The translations under genes and the position numbers were made by a program. Below are positions 1 through 6,537 of a DNA stretch of 9,934 nucleotides, piece after piece (the stretch's first letter is position 1; every line of letters starts with the position of its first letter). Source of the stretch: Flavobacteriales bacterium (lineage in GTDB: Bacteria; Bacteroidota; Bacteroidia; Flavobacteriales_F; PHOS-HE28); the NCBI GenBank assembly GCA_020437875.1, contig JAGQVR010000100.1, forward strand, positions 1 to 9,934, written 5' to 3'. A model generated the notes under the pieces. It worked only from the letters and a program-made list of their open reading frames with translations. It was not told where the DNA came from and searched no databases.

Positions 1-638
1 AGGCCTTGATCGACGCGGACATCCTCATCGTGATGGTGGAGCTGGGCCAGCGCCCCGAACGCTCCGAACACCTGCTGAAGCGGGCTCATCGCTTCAAGGG
101 ACCCATGGTGGTGCTCGTGAACAAGGTGGATGCCGGTGATGAGGACTCGGTGCTGCTTGCGCTCGAGATCTGGCAGAAGGAGTTCGCCGAGGCCAAGGTG
201 GTACCGATATCCGCCCTCCACGGCTTGAACGTGGATGAGCTACGCCACTATCTGGTGGAACGTCTGCCCGAACATCCTGCGTATTTCCCGAAGGATGAGC
301 TGAGCGACCGGAACATGCGCTTCTTCATCAGCGAGATCATCCGGGAGAAGATCCTCACCATCTACAAGCAGGAGATCCCCTACAGCACGCAGGTGGTGGT
401 GAACAGCTATGAGGATGGGCCGGACCTGGTGCGCATACAGGCCGACGTGATCGTGATGCGCGACAGCCAGAAGGGCATCATCATCGGCAAGGGTGGCGAT
501 GCACTGCGCCGGCTCGGCACCTACGCACGCATCGCCATCAGCAAGTACATCGATCGCAAGGTGTTCCTGGACCTGAAGGTGAAGGTGGACCCTGACTGGA
601 GGGAGAACGAAGCGAAATTGAAGAAGTACGGATACTGA
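1..638 (+). CDS. era: GTPase Era, 3' part (5' end outside window)
   Basis: Era is a membrane-associated GTPase that binds the 3' end of 16S rRNA and helps mature the 30S ribosomal subunit. The reading frame is already open at base 3 and ends with TGA at 636-638, so about 212 residues are present. Era is usually about 295-300 residues, so roughly the first 85-90, with the P-loop and switch regions, lie upstream. Visible motifs are the G4 motif NKVD in VLVNKVDAGDED, a G5-like ISALHG, and a C-terminal KH domain with the RNA-binding loop GIIIGKGGDALRRLG followed by the typical ending KVKVDPDWRENEAKLKKYGY. The TTG at position 6 is internal and not a true start. Der follows 34 bases later on the same strand, so the two may be co-transcribed. 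Identification is firm. Confidence 0.96.
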   Translation, partial: ALIDADILIVMVELGQRPERSEHLLKRAHRFKGPMVVLVNKVDAGDEDSVLLALEIWQKEFAEAKVVPISALHGLNVDELRHYLVERLPEHPAYFPKDELSDRNMRFFISEIIREKILTIYKQEIPYSTQVVVNSYEDGPDLVRIQADVIVMRDSQKGIIIGKGGDALRRLGTYARIAISKYIDRKVFLDLKVKVDPDWRENEAKLKKYGY

Positions 639-648
639 ACAAACGCCT

Positions 649-666
649 CCGCCAAGGCTTCGGCGG
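649..666 (+). other. Short GC-rich hairpin between era and der
   Basis: The arms CCGCC (649-653) and GGCGG (662-666) can form a 5-bp stem around an 8-base loop, followed by TTTG. It fills half of the 34-base era-der gap and ends 6 bases before the der ATG. It could be a weak intercistronic terminator or an mRNA-processing or stability element. The T run is too short for a convincing intrinsic terminator, and a 5-bp stem can arise by chance in GC-rich DNA. Confidence 0.35.
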
Positions 667-672
667 TTTGAA

Positions 673-1977
673 ATGGGTAACATCGTAGCGATAGTCGGGC
701 GGCCCAATGTGGGCAAGAGCACCTTGTTCAATCGCCTGATCGAACGGCGTGAGGCCATCACCGACGATGTCGCTGGCACGACGCGTGACCGGCACTACGG
801 CAAGGCCGAATGGAACGGTATCGTGTTCAGCGTGGTGGATACCGGTGGTTACATCAGTGGCAGCGACGACGTCTTCGAAGAGGAGATCCGCAAGCAGGTG
901 GACCTGGCGGTGGAGGAATCCGATTCGATCCTCTTCCTCGTCGATGTGCATCATGGGCTCACGGGCATGGACGAGGCCATCGCCTCGCTGTTGCGGCGTG
1001 CGAAGAAGCCGGTCTTCCTGGTGGCCAACAAGGTGGATGACCATTCCCGTCAGTACGATTCGGCGGAGTTCTACAGCCTCGGTCTGGGGGAGGTCTACAA
1101 CATCGCAGCCCAGAGCGGTGCCGGCACGGGCGAACTGCTGGATGCGCTCGTGGCGAGCTTCACCAAGCCGAGCGAGGAGGAGATGGCGGACATCCCGAAG
1201 TTCGCGATCGTGGGAAAGCCCAACGTGGGCAAGTCCTCCTTCGTGAACGCCCTGCTCGGCCGCCAGCAGAACATCGTAACGCCCATCGCGGGTACCACAC
1301 GTGACCCGATCAACACGCGCTGGAACGTGTTCGGCTTCGATGTGATGCTTCTTGATACCGCAGGGATACGCAAGCGGCAGAAGGTGGATGAGGACATCGA
1401 ATTCTACAGCGTGATCCGCTCCATCCGGGCGATCGAGGACAGTGACGTCTGTTTCCTGATGATCGATGCCAAGGACGGCATCCAGCAACAGGACCTGCAC
1501 ATCCTCTCCATCATCCAGAAGAACGGAAAGGGTCTGGTGGTGCTGGTGAACAAGTGGGACCTGATCGAGAAGGAGACGAACACGATGAAAGCGTATGAAG
1601 CCGAGGTGAAGGCCCGGATGGAACCCTTCACCGACGTGCCGGTCGTCTTCATCTCGGTGCTCGAGAAGCAGCGGATCCTGAAGGCCATGGAGGTGGGCAT
1701 GAAAGTCTACGAGGACCGAAAGCGCAAGATCCCCACCCGGAAGTTGAACGATGCCCTGTTGCCGATCATCGAACGGCAGCCCCCACCGATGTACAAATCG
1801 AAGCAGGTCAGCATTAAATTCATCAACCAGCTTCCGACGGTGGTACCCACGTTCGTGTTCTATTGCAACCTCCCGCAGTATATCAAGCCGGCCTACGAGC
1901 GCTTCCTCGAGAACCGCTTGCGGGAATTGTTCAGCTTCTCCGGCGTGCCCATCCGGCTCTTCTTCCGCAACAAGTAG
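673..1977 (+). CDS. der: Ribosome biogenesis GTPase Der (EngA)
   Basis: Der has two tandem GTPase domains and acts in late 50S ribosomal subunit assembly. The protein has 434 residues, normal for the family. GTPase domain 1 shows the P-loop GRPNVGKS (9-16), DTGG (56-59) and NKVD (119-122). Domain 2 shows GKPNVGKS (181-188), GTTRD (207-211), DTAG (228-231) and NKWD (293-296). A KH-like C-terminal domain of about 85 residues follows and contains QPPPMYKSKQVSIKFINQ. The G5 motifs are slightly unusual: IAA in domain 1 (144-146) and ISV in domain 2 (327-329), where SA is usual. The ATG at 673 puts the first P-loop at the normal distance from the N-terminus. No Shine-Dalgarno sequence precedes it. 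It lies just downstream of era, and its TAG touches the exported-protein frame that follows. Identification is firm. Confidence 0.97.
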   Translation: MGNIVAIVGRPNVGKSTLFNRLIERREAITDDVAGTTRDRHYGKAEWNGIVFSVVDTGGYISGSDDVFEEEIRKQVDLAVEESDSILFLVDVHHGLTGMDEAIASLLRRAKKPVFLVANKVDDHSRQYDSAEFYSLGLGEVYNIAAQSGAGTGELLDALVASFTKPSEEEMADIPKFAIVGKPNVGKSSFVNALLGRQQNIVTPIAGTTRDPINTRWNVFGFDVMLLDTAGIRKRQKVDEDIEFYSVIRSIRAIEDSDVCFLMIDAKDGIQQQDLHILSIIQKNGKGLVVLVNKWDLIEKETNTMKAYEAEVKARMEPFTDVPVVFISVLEKQRILKAMEVGMKVYEDRKRKIPTRKLNDALLPIIERQPPPMYKSKQVSIKFINQLPTVVPTFVFYCNLPQYIKPAYERFLENRLRELFSFSGVPIRLFFRNK

Positions 1978-1997
1978 GGCGGCTGCTGGCAGCGCTG

Positions 1998-4148
1998 TTG
2001 GCCCTGTTGCTGGCAGCGCAGCTGATCGGTCAGTCCGGCATACCGAGGTTGAAGCCGCATGCGTGGCCGGAGGCTTCGCCGTGGGACCCTTCCTGGAGAA
2101 CGGACCCGGGTCGAAGCACCATCCTCGAAGATGATCTGGTGATCCATGTGCGCAACCGGCAACCGCGGTTCCTGGCCCTCTTCTTCCATCGGCGGAAGGT
2201 GATCCACTTCGCAAGCCAGGAGGACATCCTCCGCTTTGGGAGTTTCACGTTGCCAGAAAGCCTCGATCCGCTTTACGATGCCCGTTACCGCCCTTATGGT
2301 GCGGATCCGATGGCCGCGCGTCCGCTGTGGTTCAATGTGCGCCTGGACGACTTCGCTGCGCGCGTGATCCGGCCGGACGGCACCTGGGGGGAGGTGGGCG
2401 CATTCAAGAGCACCGAGGTGGAGCAGGTGCGCACATTCCGCACCATGGAACCCGCCTGGACCTACGTGCTCGACCTGCAAGGTGTCGCGCCAGGCGATGT
2501 GGTGGAAGTGACCTGGAGCTACATGGTGCCCTACGACATGAACGCGGCATGGACCCAGGGATGGCGCGCATTCGCCTGGCCCGATAACTGGACGCGCACC
2601 ACGAGCTGGCGGATCCTCTTCCACCATGCGTTACCCATTCACCACCAGACCGTGCGGCTGGACCACGACCTGCGGCACGGGATCGTGGTGGGTGGCACGA
2701 GCTTCTATGATGTGAAGGAGGACCGGAACGAACGATCGATCCGATGGGAGCACCACGACCTGCCCGGTTGTCTGGACGAGGTGAACGCGCATCCCTCGGA
2801 TGATCTTCCCTACGCCTCGATCACGTTCGAGGCCGATGACCAGCGCTATACGGCCTTCGATCGACTATCGGGTGTGCCGTACCGACAACCCTACTGGCTG
2901 TATGTTCTTCGGATCCGCGAGCAACGGGCCTTGTGGTGGCGGCGCGTCGCGAAGAAGAACGTGCCCGACATGCAGAACCAGCTCTTCAATGCTTTCGTGG
3001 ACCGGACGGTGGCGGGCATTCCGTCGAAGGACCATGTGCGACGTGCTGCTGCTCTGCACAACAGGATCGCCGAGGACTTCACCTACAGCAATGACAGTCT
3101 GTGGTACCAGGACAAGGACCGGGGACTGGCGCGCTATGGGGACCAGGTGACGGACGGCCGGATCCGCGAGATGTCGCGCTATGACCTTTACGCGAAGCTG
3201 CTGTACGGCATTGAGGCGGAGCACGCCACGGCGTATGTGATGGACCGGCGTGTGGGTGCCATGGACGGGCGTTGGTTGACGCCGCTCTGGGAGAGCGATC
3301 TACTCTTCGGTGTGGATGACGGCCATGGTGTGCTATGGATGTATCCGAAGCGCGGACCCACCGGGCTGTGGGCCGGAGAGCTGCCCTTCTTTTGGCAGGG
3401 GTCGCGGGCGTTGTTGATGCATGATGGGATACGGATCGCCGATGTACCGCCTCCACCTCTGTTCGTCGATCTTCCTGTGGAATACGAAGGGGCCACACAA
3501 CGCGTGATCGAGACCACCATCGATAGTGCCGATGCGATCCACGGTTCCACAGGGATCCAACGGGTCCTGCTCAGCGGCCAGTTCAGCACGCTCGGACGCG
3601 GGAGTTTCAAGGAGGAAGCGATGGATCGGACGGTCCACCCGAACTATGGGGCACCGCCGGTACCGGGCGGCTCATGGCAACCTTCGTGGAGGATACGCTC
3701 CTCGAGCCATGTGGCGCCCTATCGTGTGCAGGCGGAACGTGGTTTCGATGGGGCACGGGTGATGACGCAAGACCCGCCCGGCGACTTCGTGATCGAAGCA
3801 GCTGCGTTGGTCCATCATGCCGTACCGATGCCATTCGATCCTTCCACACGCGATCTGCCCTTCTATTGGGACTGTCCGCAGGACGACCGCATGATCGTGG
3901 ACCTGTATTTCGAACGACCGGTGGAGTTGGTGGGTGAGGCGCCGGGGCATTGGGTGTCCTCATCACAGGCCAGCATCAGCCAGCGCTTCATCCTGATCGA
4001 TCCGCATCACCTCCGCTTCGAGAGCCGTCTGCGCGTGAATGGCGAAAAGGAGGAACTCATCTTCGCGGCCGATGTGGCCGAGGTCCTTCGCGTCGCTGCT
4101 GGTGAGGCGTCCGCGGTCCGGTTACGACTGGCATCGGGAACACCTTGA
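1998..4148 (+). CDS. Exported DUF3857/transglutaminase-like protein, probably catalytically inactive
   Basis: A large protein (716 residues from this start) of unknown role. A hydrophobic leader LLAALLALLLAAQLIGQS, coded from 1983, looks like a signal peptide, so the product is probably periplasmic or outer-membrane facing. Residues 140-310 resemble DUF3857: beta-rich, with a 'VAPGDVVEVTWSY' strand and 'RSIRWEHHDLPG'. Residues 326-480 follow a transglutaminase-like layout: a helix with AAALHNRIAEDFTYSND, the segment REMSRYDLYAKLLYGIEAEH where the nucleophile helix should be, then HGVLWMYP and a G.LP...G..ALLM pattern. The catalytic Cys is absent, with no Cys from residue 259 to 625. The C-terminal third is beta-rich and unrecognised. 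The start is unresolved. The frame is open back to a TTG at 1863 inside der, but no ATG or GTG occurs between there and the leader. TTG 1998 is the nearest conventional start and shortens the leader; CTG 1983 or 1986 would keep it whole. The family assignment is from motif memory and is moderately sure. Confidence 0.7.
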   Translation: MALLLAAQLIGQSGIPRLKPHAWPEASPWDPSWRTDPGRSTILEDDLVIHVRNRQPRFLALFFHRRKVIHFASQEDILRFGSFTLPESLDPLYDARYRPYGADPMAARPLWFNVRLDDFAARVIRPDGTWGEVGAFKSTEVEQVRTFRTMEPAWTYVLDLQGVAPGDVVEVTWSYMVPYDMNAAWTQGWRAFAWPDNWTRTTSWRILFHHALPIHHQTVRLDHDLRHGIVVGGTSFYDVKEDRNERSIRWEHHDLPGCLDEVNAHPSDDLPYASITFEADDQRYTAFDRLSGVPYRQPYWLYVLRIREQRALWWRRVAKKNVPDMQNQLFNAFVDRTVAGIPSKDHVRRAAALHNRIAEDFTYSNDSLWYQDKDRGLARYGDQVTDGRIREMSRYDLYAKLLYGIEAEHATAYVMDRRVGAMDGRWLTPLWESDLLFGVDDGHGVLWMYPKRGPTGLWAGELPFFWQGSRALLMHDGIRIADVPPPPLFVDLPVEYEGATQRVIETTIDSADAIHGSTGIQRVLLSGQFSTLGRGSFKEEAMDRTVHPNYGAPPVPGGSWQPSWRIRSSSHVAPYRVQAERGFDGARVMTQDPPGDFVIEAAALVHHAVPMPFDPSTRDLPFYWDCPQDDRMIVDLYFERPVELVGEAPGHWVSSSQASISQRFILIDPHHLRFESRLRVNGEKEELIFAADVAEVLRVAAGEASAVRLRLASGTP

Positions 4149-4176
4149 GCCAGCGTCATCGAAGCTTCCCTTGCCT

Positions 4177-4252
4177 TGGTCGATAGCGCATAGTTGGGAT
4201 CCCGAAGCTCAATAGCTTCGGTCATCAATCCCAATACCATGCGCATCGATCG
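4177..4252 (+). promoter_or_regulatory. Long imperfect hairpin that pairs with the start codon of the repeat protein
   Basis: Four stacked helices fold 4177-4252 into one hairpin. The tip is an 8-bp stem, CCGAAGCT (4202-4209) with AGCTTCGG (4214-4221), closed by a CAAT tetraloop. Below it, TTGGGAT (4194-4200) pairs with ATCCCAA (4228-4234). Then GCGCAT (4186-4191) pairs with ATGCGC (4239-4244), which contains the start codon. At the base, 4177-4184 pairs with 4245-4252, including two G-U pairs. This gives 29 pairs in all, interrupted by loops of 1/6 and 2/4 bases and a bulged A at 4185. It occupies most of the 90-base gap after the transglutaminase-like gene. No T run follows, so it is not a standard terminator. 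In mRNA it would hide the initiation site. A repeat-element (REP-like) origin or a translation-control hairpin are the main options. Confidence 0.6.
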
Positions 4253-5372
4253 CACGCCGTTGGCCGTATCCTTCATCACCTTGTCCCTGGCAACGACCGG
4301 TCAGGTGGATGTGGGCACCCTGCCTTCCGCGGTCTGGTGCGCGGGCAACACGTTCGATGTTCCGTTCACGGCCACGGGCACCTTCGACCCGGGGAATTCA
4401 TTCATCGTGGAACTTTCCGATGCAAGCGGTGTCTTCGCACCAGGCATCCCGATCGGTTCCCTGGCGGGAGATGTCTCCGGCATTGTGACATGCTCGAGTT
4501 GGGGTGCGGCCGCCCCTGGTACTGGTCACCTCGTTCGTGTGCGGAGCACGAGCCCGGCCTTCACATCGACAGCAAGTCCTTCGAGCTTGACGCTTGCAGC
4601 ACCGAATGCGGGAATGGACGGGTCCGTGACGCTATGTTCGAATGGCCCGGCTTTCGCGCTCATCACCGCACTTGGTGGTTCGCCACAACCTGGCGGCATA
4701 TGGAGCGACCCCAACGCCACCGGAGCACTCACAGGACCGGTCTTGCAGCCTGCTCTTCTTTCCGCCGGTACCTACTTGTTCTTCTATTCGGTCGAAGAGT
4801 CGGGCTGTACGGATCAGGCGACTGTGACGGTCACGCTGGATGCAGCACCGAATGCTGGCACGAACGCGGTGATCACGGTCTGTTCCACCGACCCGCCCTT
4901 CAATTTGTATCAAGAACTTGGAGGTATGCCGAATGTTGGGGGTGCTTGGACGGCGCCCATTGGTATTGCAATGAGCGGTGTTTTCGATCCTGCGGTCGAT
5001 CCGCCAGGAGTTTACGTCTATACCGTTGTAGGTGTTCCCCCGTGTATGAACGCCACTTCCACGTTGGTGATCACTGTGGCGCAGGCTCCGAATGCGGGTA
5101 TTGATGGGTCTGCATCCTATTGCCTGACGGACGCGCCGTTCGTATTGCTCGATCAGCTTGGCGGTAGCCCTTCTCCCGGAGGCACATGGACCTTCAACGG
5201 TGTGGCGCATGGTGCTGCGTTCTTTCCCGGTACGGATGTTCCCGGTGAGTACGTGTACACACTTCCCGGCAGTTCCCCATGCGGCAACGCGACTTCTTCC
5301 GTGATGGTCACGCTCAATTCCTGTATCGTCACCGCCCCGGTGAACATGGGCATCCAAAGCGTTGCGGAGTAG
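4239..5372 (+). CDS. Secreted surface protein with three PNAG-type repeats, lacking a T9SS sorting domain
   Basis: The protein has 377 residues. An N-terminal signal peptide (MRIDRTPLAVSFITLSLATTG) supports the ATG at 4239 over an upstream in-frame TTG at 4194, which lies inside the palindrome. Residues 25-120 form an Ig-like domain of a kind common in Bacteroidota surface proteins (WCAGNTFDVPFTATGTFDPGNSF, then VELSDASGVF). Three tandem repeats follow, at 121-202, 203-282 and 283-361. Each starts APNAG, has LGG.P..GG.W in the middle, and carries one Cys near its start and one near its end (133/190, 215/269, 295/348), probably a disulfide. The tail APVNMGIQSVAE looks like the linker that normally leads into a type IX secretion C-terminal domain with a PNP motif, but the frame stops there. 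The role is unknown; adhesion or surface structure is an inference. The gene ends one base from the convergent PLP-enzyme gene. Confidence 0.85.
   Translation: MRIDRTPLAVSFITLSLATTGQVDVGTLPSAVWCAGNTFDVPFTATGTFDPGNSFIVELSDASGVFAPGIPIGSLAGDVSGIVTCSSWGAAAPGTGHLVRVRSTSPAFTSTASPSSLTLAAPNAGMDGSVTLCSNGPAFALITALGGSPQPGGIWSDPNATGALTGPVLQPALLSAGTYLFFYSVEESGCTDQATVTVTLDAAPNAGTNAVITVCSTDPPFNLYQELGGMPNVGGAWTAPIGIAMSGVFDPAVDPPGVYVYTVVGVPPCMNATSTLVITVAQAPNAGIDGSASYCLTDAPFVLLDQLGGSPSPGGTWTFNGVAHGAAFFPGTDVPGEYVYTLPGSSPCGNATSSVMVTLNSCIVTAPVNMGIQSVAE
4599..5321 (+). repeat. Three tandem ~80-codon repeats inside the secreted protein gene
   Basis: Units run 4599-4844, 4845-5084 and 5085-5321, coding 82, 80 and 79 residues. 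Each opens with a near-identical DNA stretch coding PNAG (GC(A/T)CCGAATGC) and then diverges. At protein level they share APNAG...C....PF.L...LGG.P..GG.W near the start and C..A....V near the end. The divergence at DNA level suggests old duplications and not a recent slippage array. Confidence 0.8.
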
Positions 5373-5373
5373 C

Positions 5374-6537
5374 TCAGATCCGATCCAGGGCCTGACGTAG
5401 GTCCGCGATGAGCAGATCCGGATCCTCCAGGCCGATGTAGAGCCGCACCATCGAGAAGGGCAGATCCGTGTAGTATCCGCTCGGTCCCTTCAGGGCGCAG
5501 ACCGGCCATTGGAGGCTTTCGTAACCACCCCAGCTCACAGCGATCAGGAAGCGCTTCAGGCCATCGCAGAAGCGTTCCACAGCAGCTTCATCCGGTGCGT
5601 CGAGTTCGATCGTCATCAAGCCTGCCACCCGCTTCATCTGCTGTTTCGCGAGTTCGTGCTGTGGGTGCGAGGCGAGTCCCGGCCAGTACACGCGCTTGAT
5701 CCTTGGATGTGCTTCGAGGAAGGTGGCCACCTCGGCAGCACTGTCCGCGCTCCGGTTCACGCGTAGTTCCAGCGTACGCAGTCCCCGCATCAGTAGCCAG
5801 GCATCGTGCGGCGAAGGCACCGCGCCCAACGTCATGAACTCCTTGCTCATCACCTGCCGCATGTGCGTGCTGCTGCCAGCGAGCACCCCGGCCACCACAT
5901 CGCTGTGACCGTTCAAGTACTTCGTCGCACTGTGGGCCACCAGGTCGATGCCCAGGTCGATCGGGTTCTGGAAGAGCGGACTATTGAAGCTGTTGTCGCA
6001 GAGCGTGATGATGCCATGTTCCTGCGCTATGCCGGCCACGGCGCGCAGGTCCTGCAGCTCGAATGTGAGCGAGTTCGGGCTCTCGGTGATGAAGAAGGTG
6101 GTGTTCGGTCGGATCGCACGCCGGTAGTCCTCCGGGTCGGTGCCCGTGACGAAGGTGTGCGCCACATCGAACCTTTCCAGCAGCTCGACCAGGAGCTTCT
6201 TCGTCCAACTGTATGGCTTGTTCACACATACGATGTGATCACCGGCCTTCACGAAGCTCATGACCGCTGCCGCGATCGCCGCGCTGCCACTGCTGAAGAT
6301 CAGCGCATCCTCCGCATGCTCGAGCGCCGCGACCTTCTTCCGCAGGATGCCCACAGTGGGGTTGAAGCCACGCGTATACAGTGGTCGCTCCATCTCCTGC
6401 TGAACGACCGCACGCATGGCCGCCACGGACGGGTAGCTGAAGTTGCCACTCTGCACGATGGGCGGCACAACGGCGTGGTAGCCGAGTTCGCGTTCTTCGC
6501 CGAGGTGGTTCAGGATGTTGGAAAGGTCCTCGTTCAT
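5374..6537 (-). CDS. PLP-dependent Cys/Met metabolism enzyme (cystathionine synthase/lyase family)
   Basis: This is a fold-type I pyridoxal-phosphate enzyme of the trans-sulfuration family, which handles cystathionine, cysteine, homocysteine or methionine in the cytoplasm. It has 387 residues, normal for the family. Family landmarks are YTRGFNPT (54-61; Tyr and Arg of the neighbouring subunit bind the PLP phosphate), SSGSAAI (82-88), TESPNS (151-156), DNSF (181-184), the Schiff-base Lys206 in HSATKYLNGHSD, GGYESL (337-342), and Arg365 in VRLYIGLED, expected to bind the substrate carboxylate. Several positions differ from the textbook enzymes: KPYSWTKKLL (107-116) where YGGT or YGCT is usual, and Tyr for Ser after Arg365. 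The exact reaction (gamma-synthase, beta- or gamma-lyase) therefore cannot be told. The ATG overlaps the stop of the upstream glycosyltransferase (ATGA), so translation is probably coupled. It is the last gene of the minus-strand unit. Confidence 0.92.
   Translation of the reverse strand: MNEDLSNILNHLGEERELGYHAVVPPIVQSGNFSYPSVAAMRAVVQQEMERPLYTRGFNPTVGILRKKVAALEHAEDALIFSSGSAAIAAAVMSFVKAGDHIVCVNKPYSWTKKLLVELLERFDVAHTFVTGTDPEDYRRAIRPNTTFFITESPNSLTFELQDLRAVAGIAQEHGIITLCDNSFNSPLFQNPIDLGIDLVAHSATKYLNGHSDVVAGVLAGSSTHMRQVMSKEFMTLGAVPSPHDAWLLMRGLRTLELRVNRSADSAAEVATFLEAHPRIKRVYWPGLASHPQHELAKQQMKRVAGLMTIELDAPDEAAVERFCDGLKRFLIAVSWGGYESLQWPVCALKGPSGYYTDLPFSMVRLYIGLEDPDLLIADLRQALDRI

Noticed and set aside
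538..2214. 558-residue open frame on the minus strand opposite der
   Set aside because: It lies wholly antisense to the well-identified der gene, is rich in His/Arg/Asp with no recognisable motif, and is explained by GC-rich codon bias.
4194..4238. Upstream TTG start adding 15 residues to the secreted repeat protein
   Set aside because: The ATG at 4239 directly begins a normal signal peptide, while the TTG extension lies inside the palindrome and would place polar residues before it.
4599..5321. The tandem repeats as a CRISPR or minisatellite array
   Set aside because: Units are about 80 codons, in frame, diverged at DNA level and coding Cys-paired protein repeats, so they are protein domain repeats.
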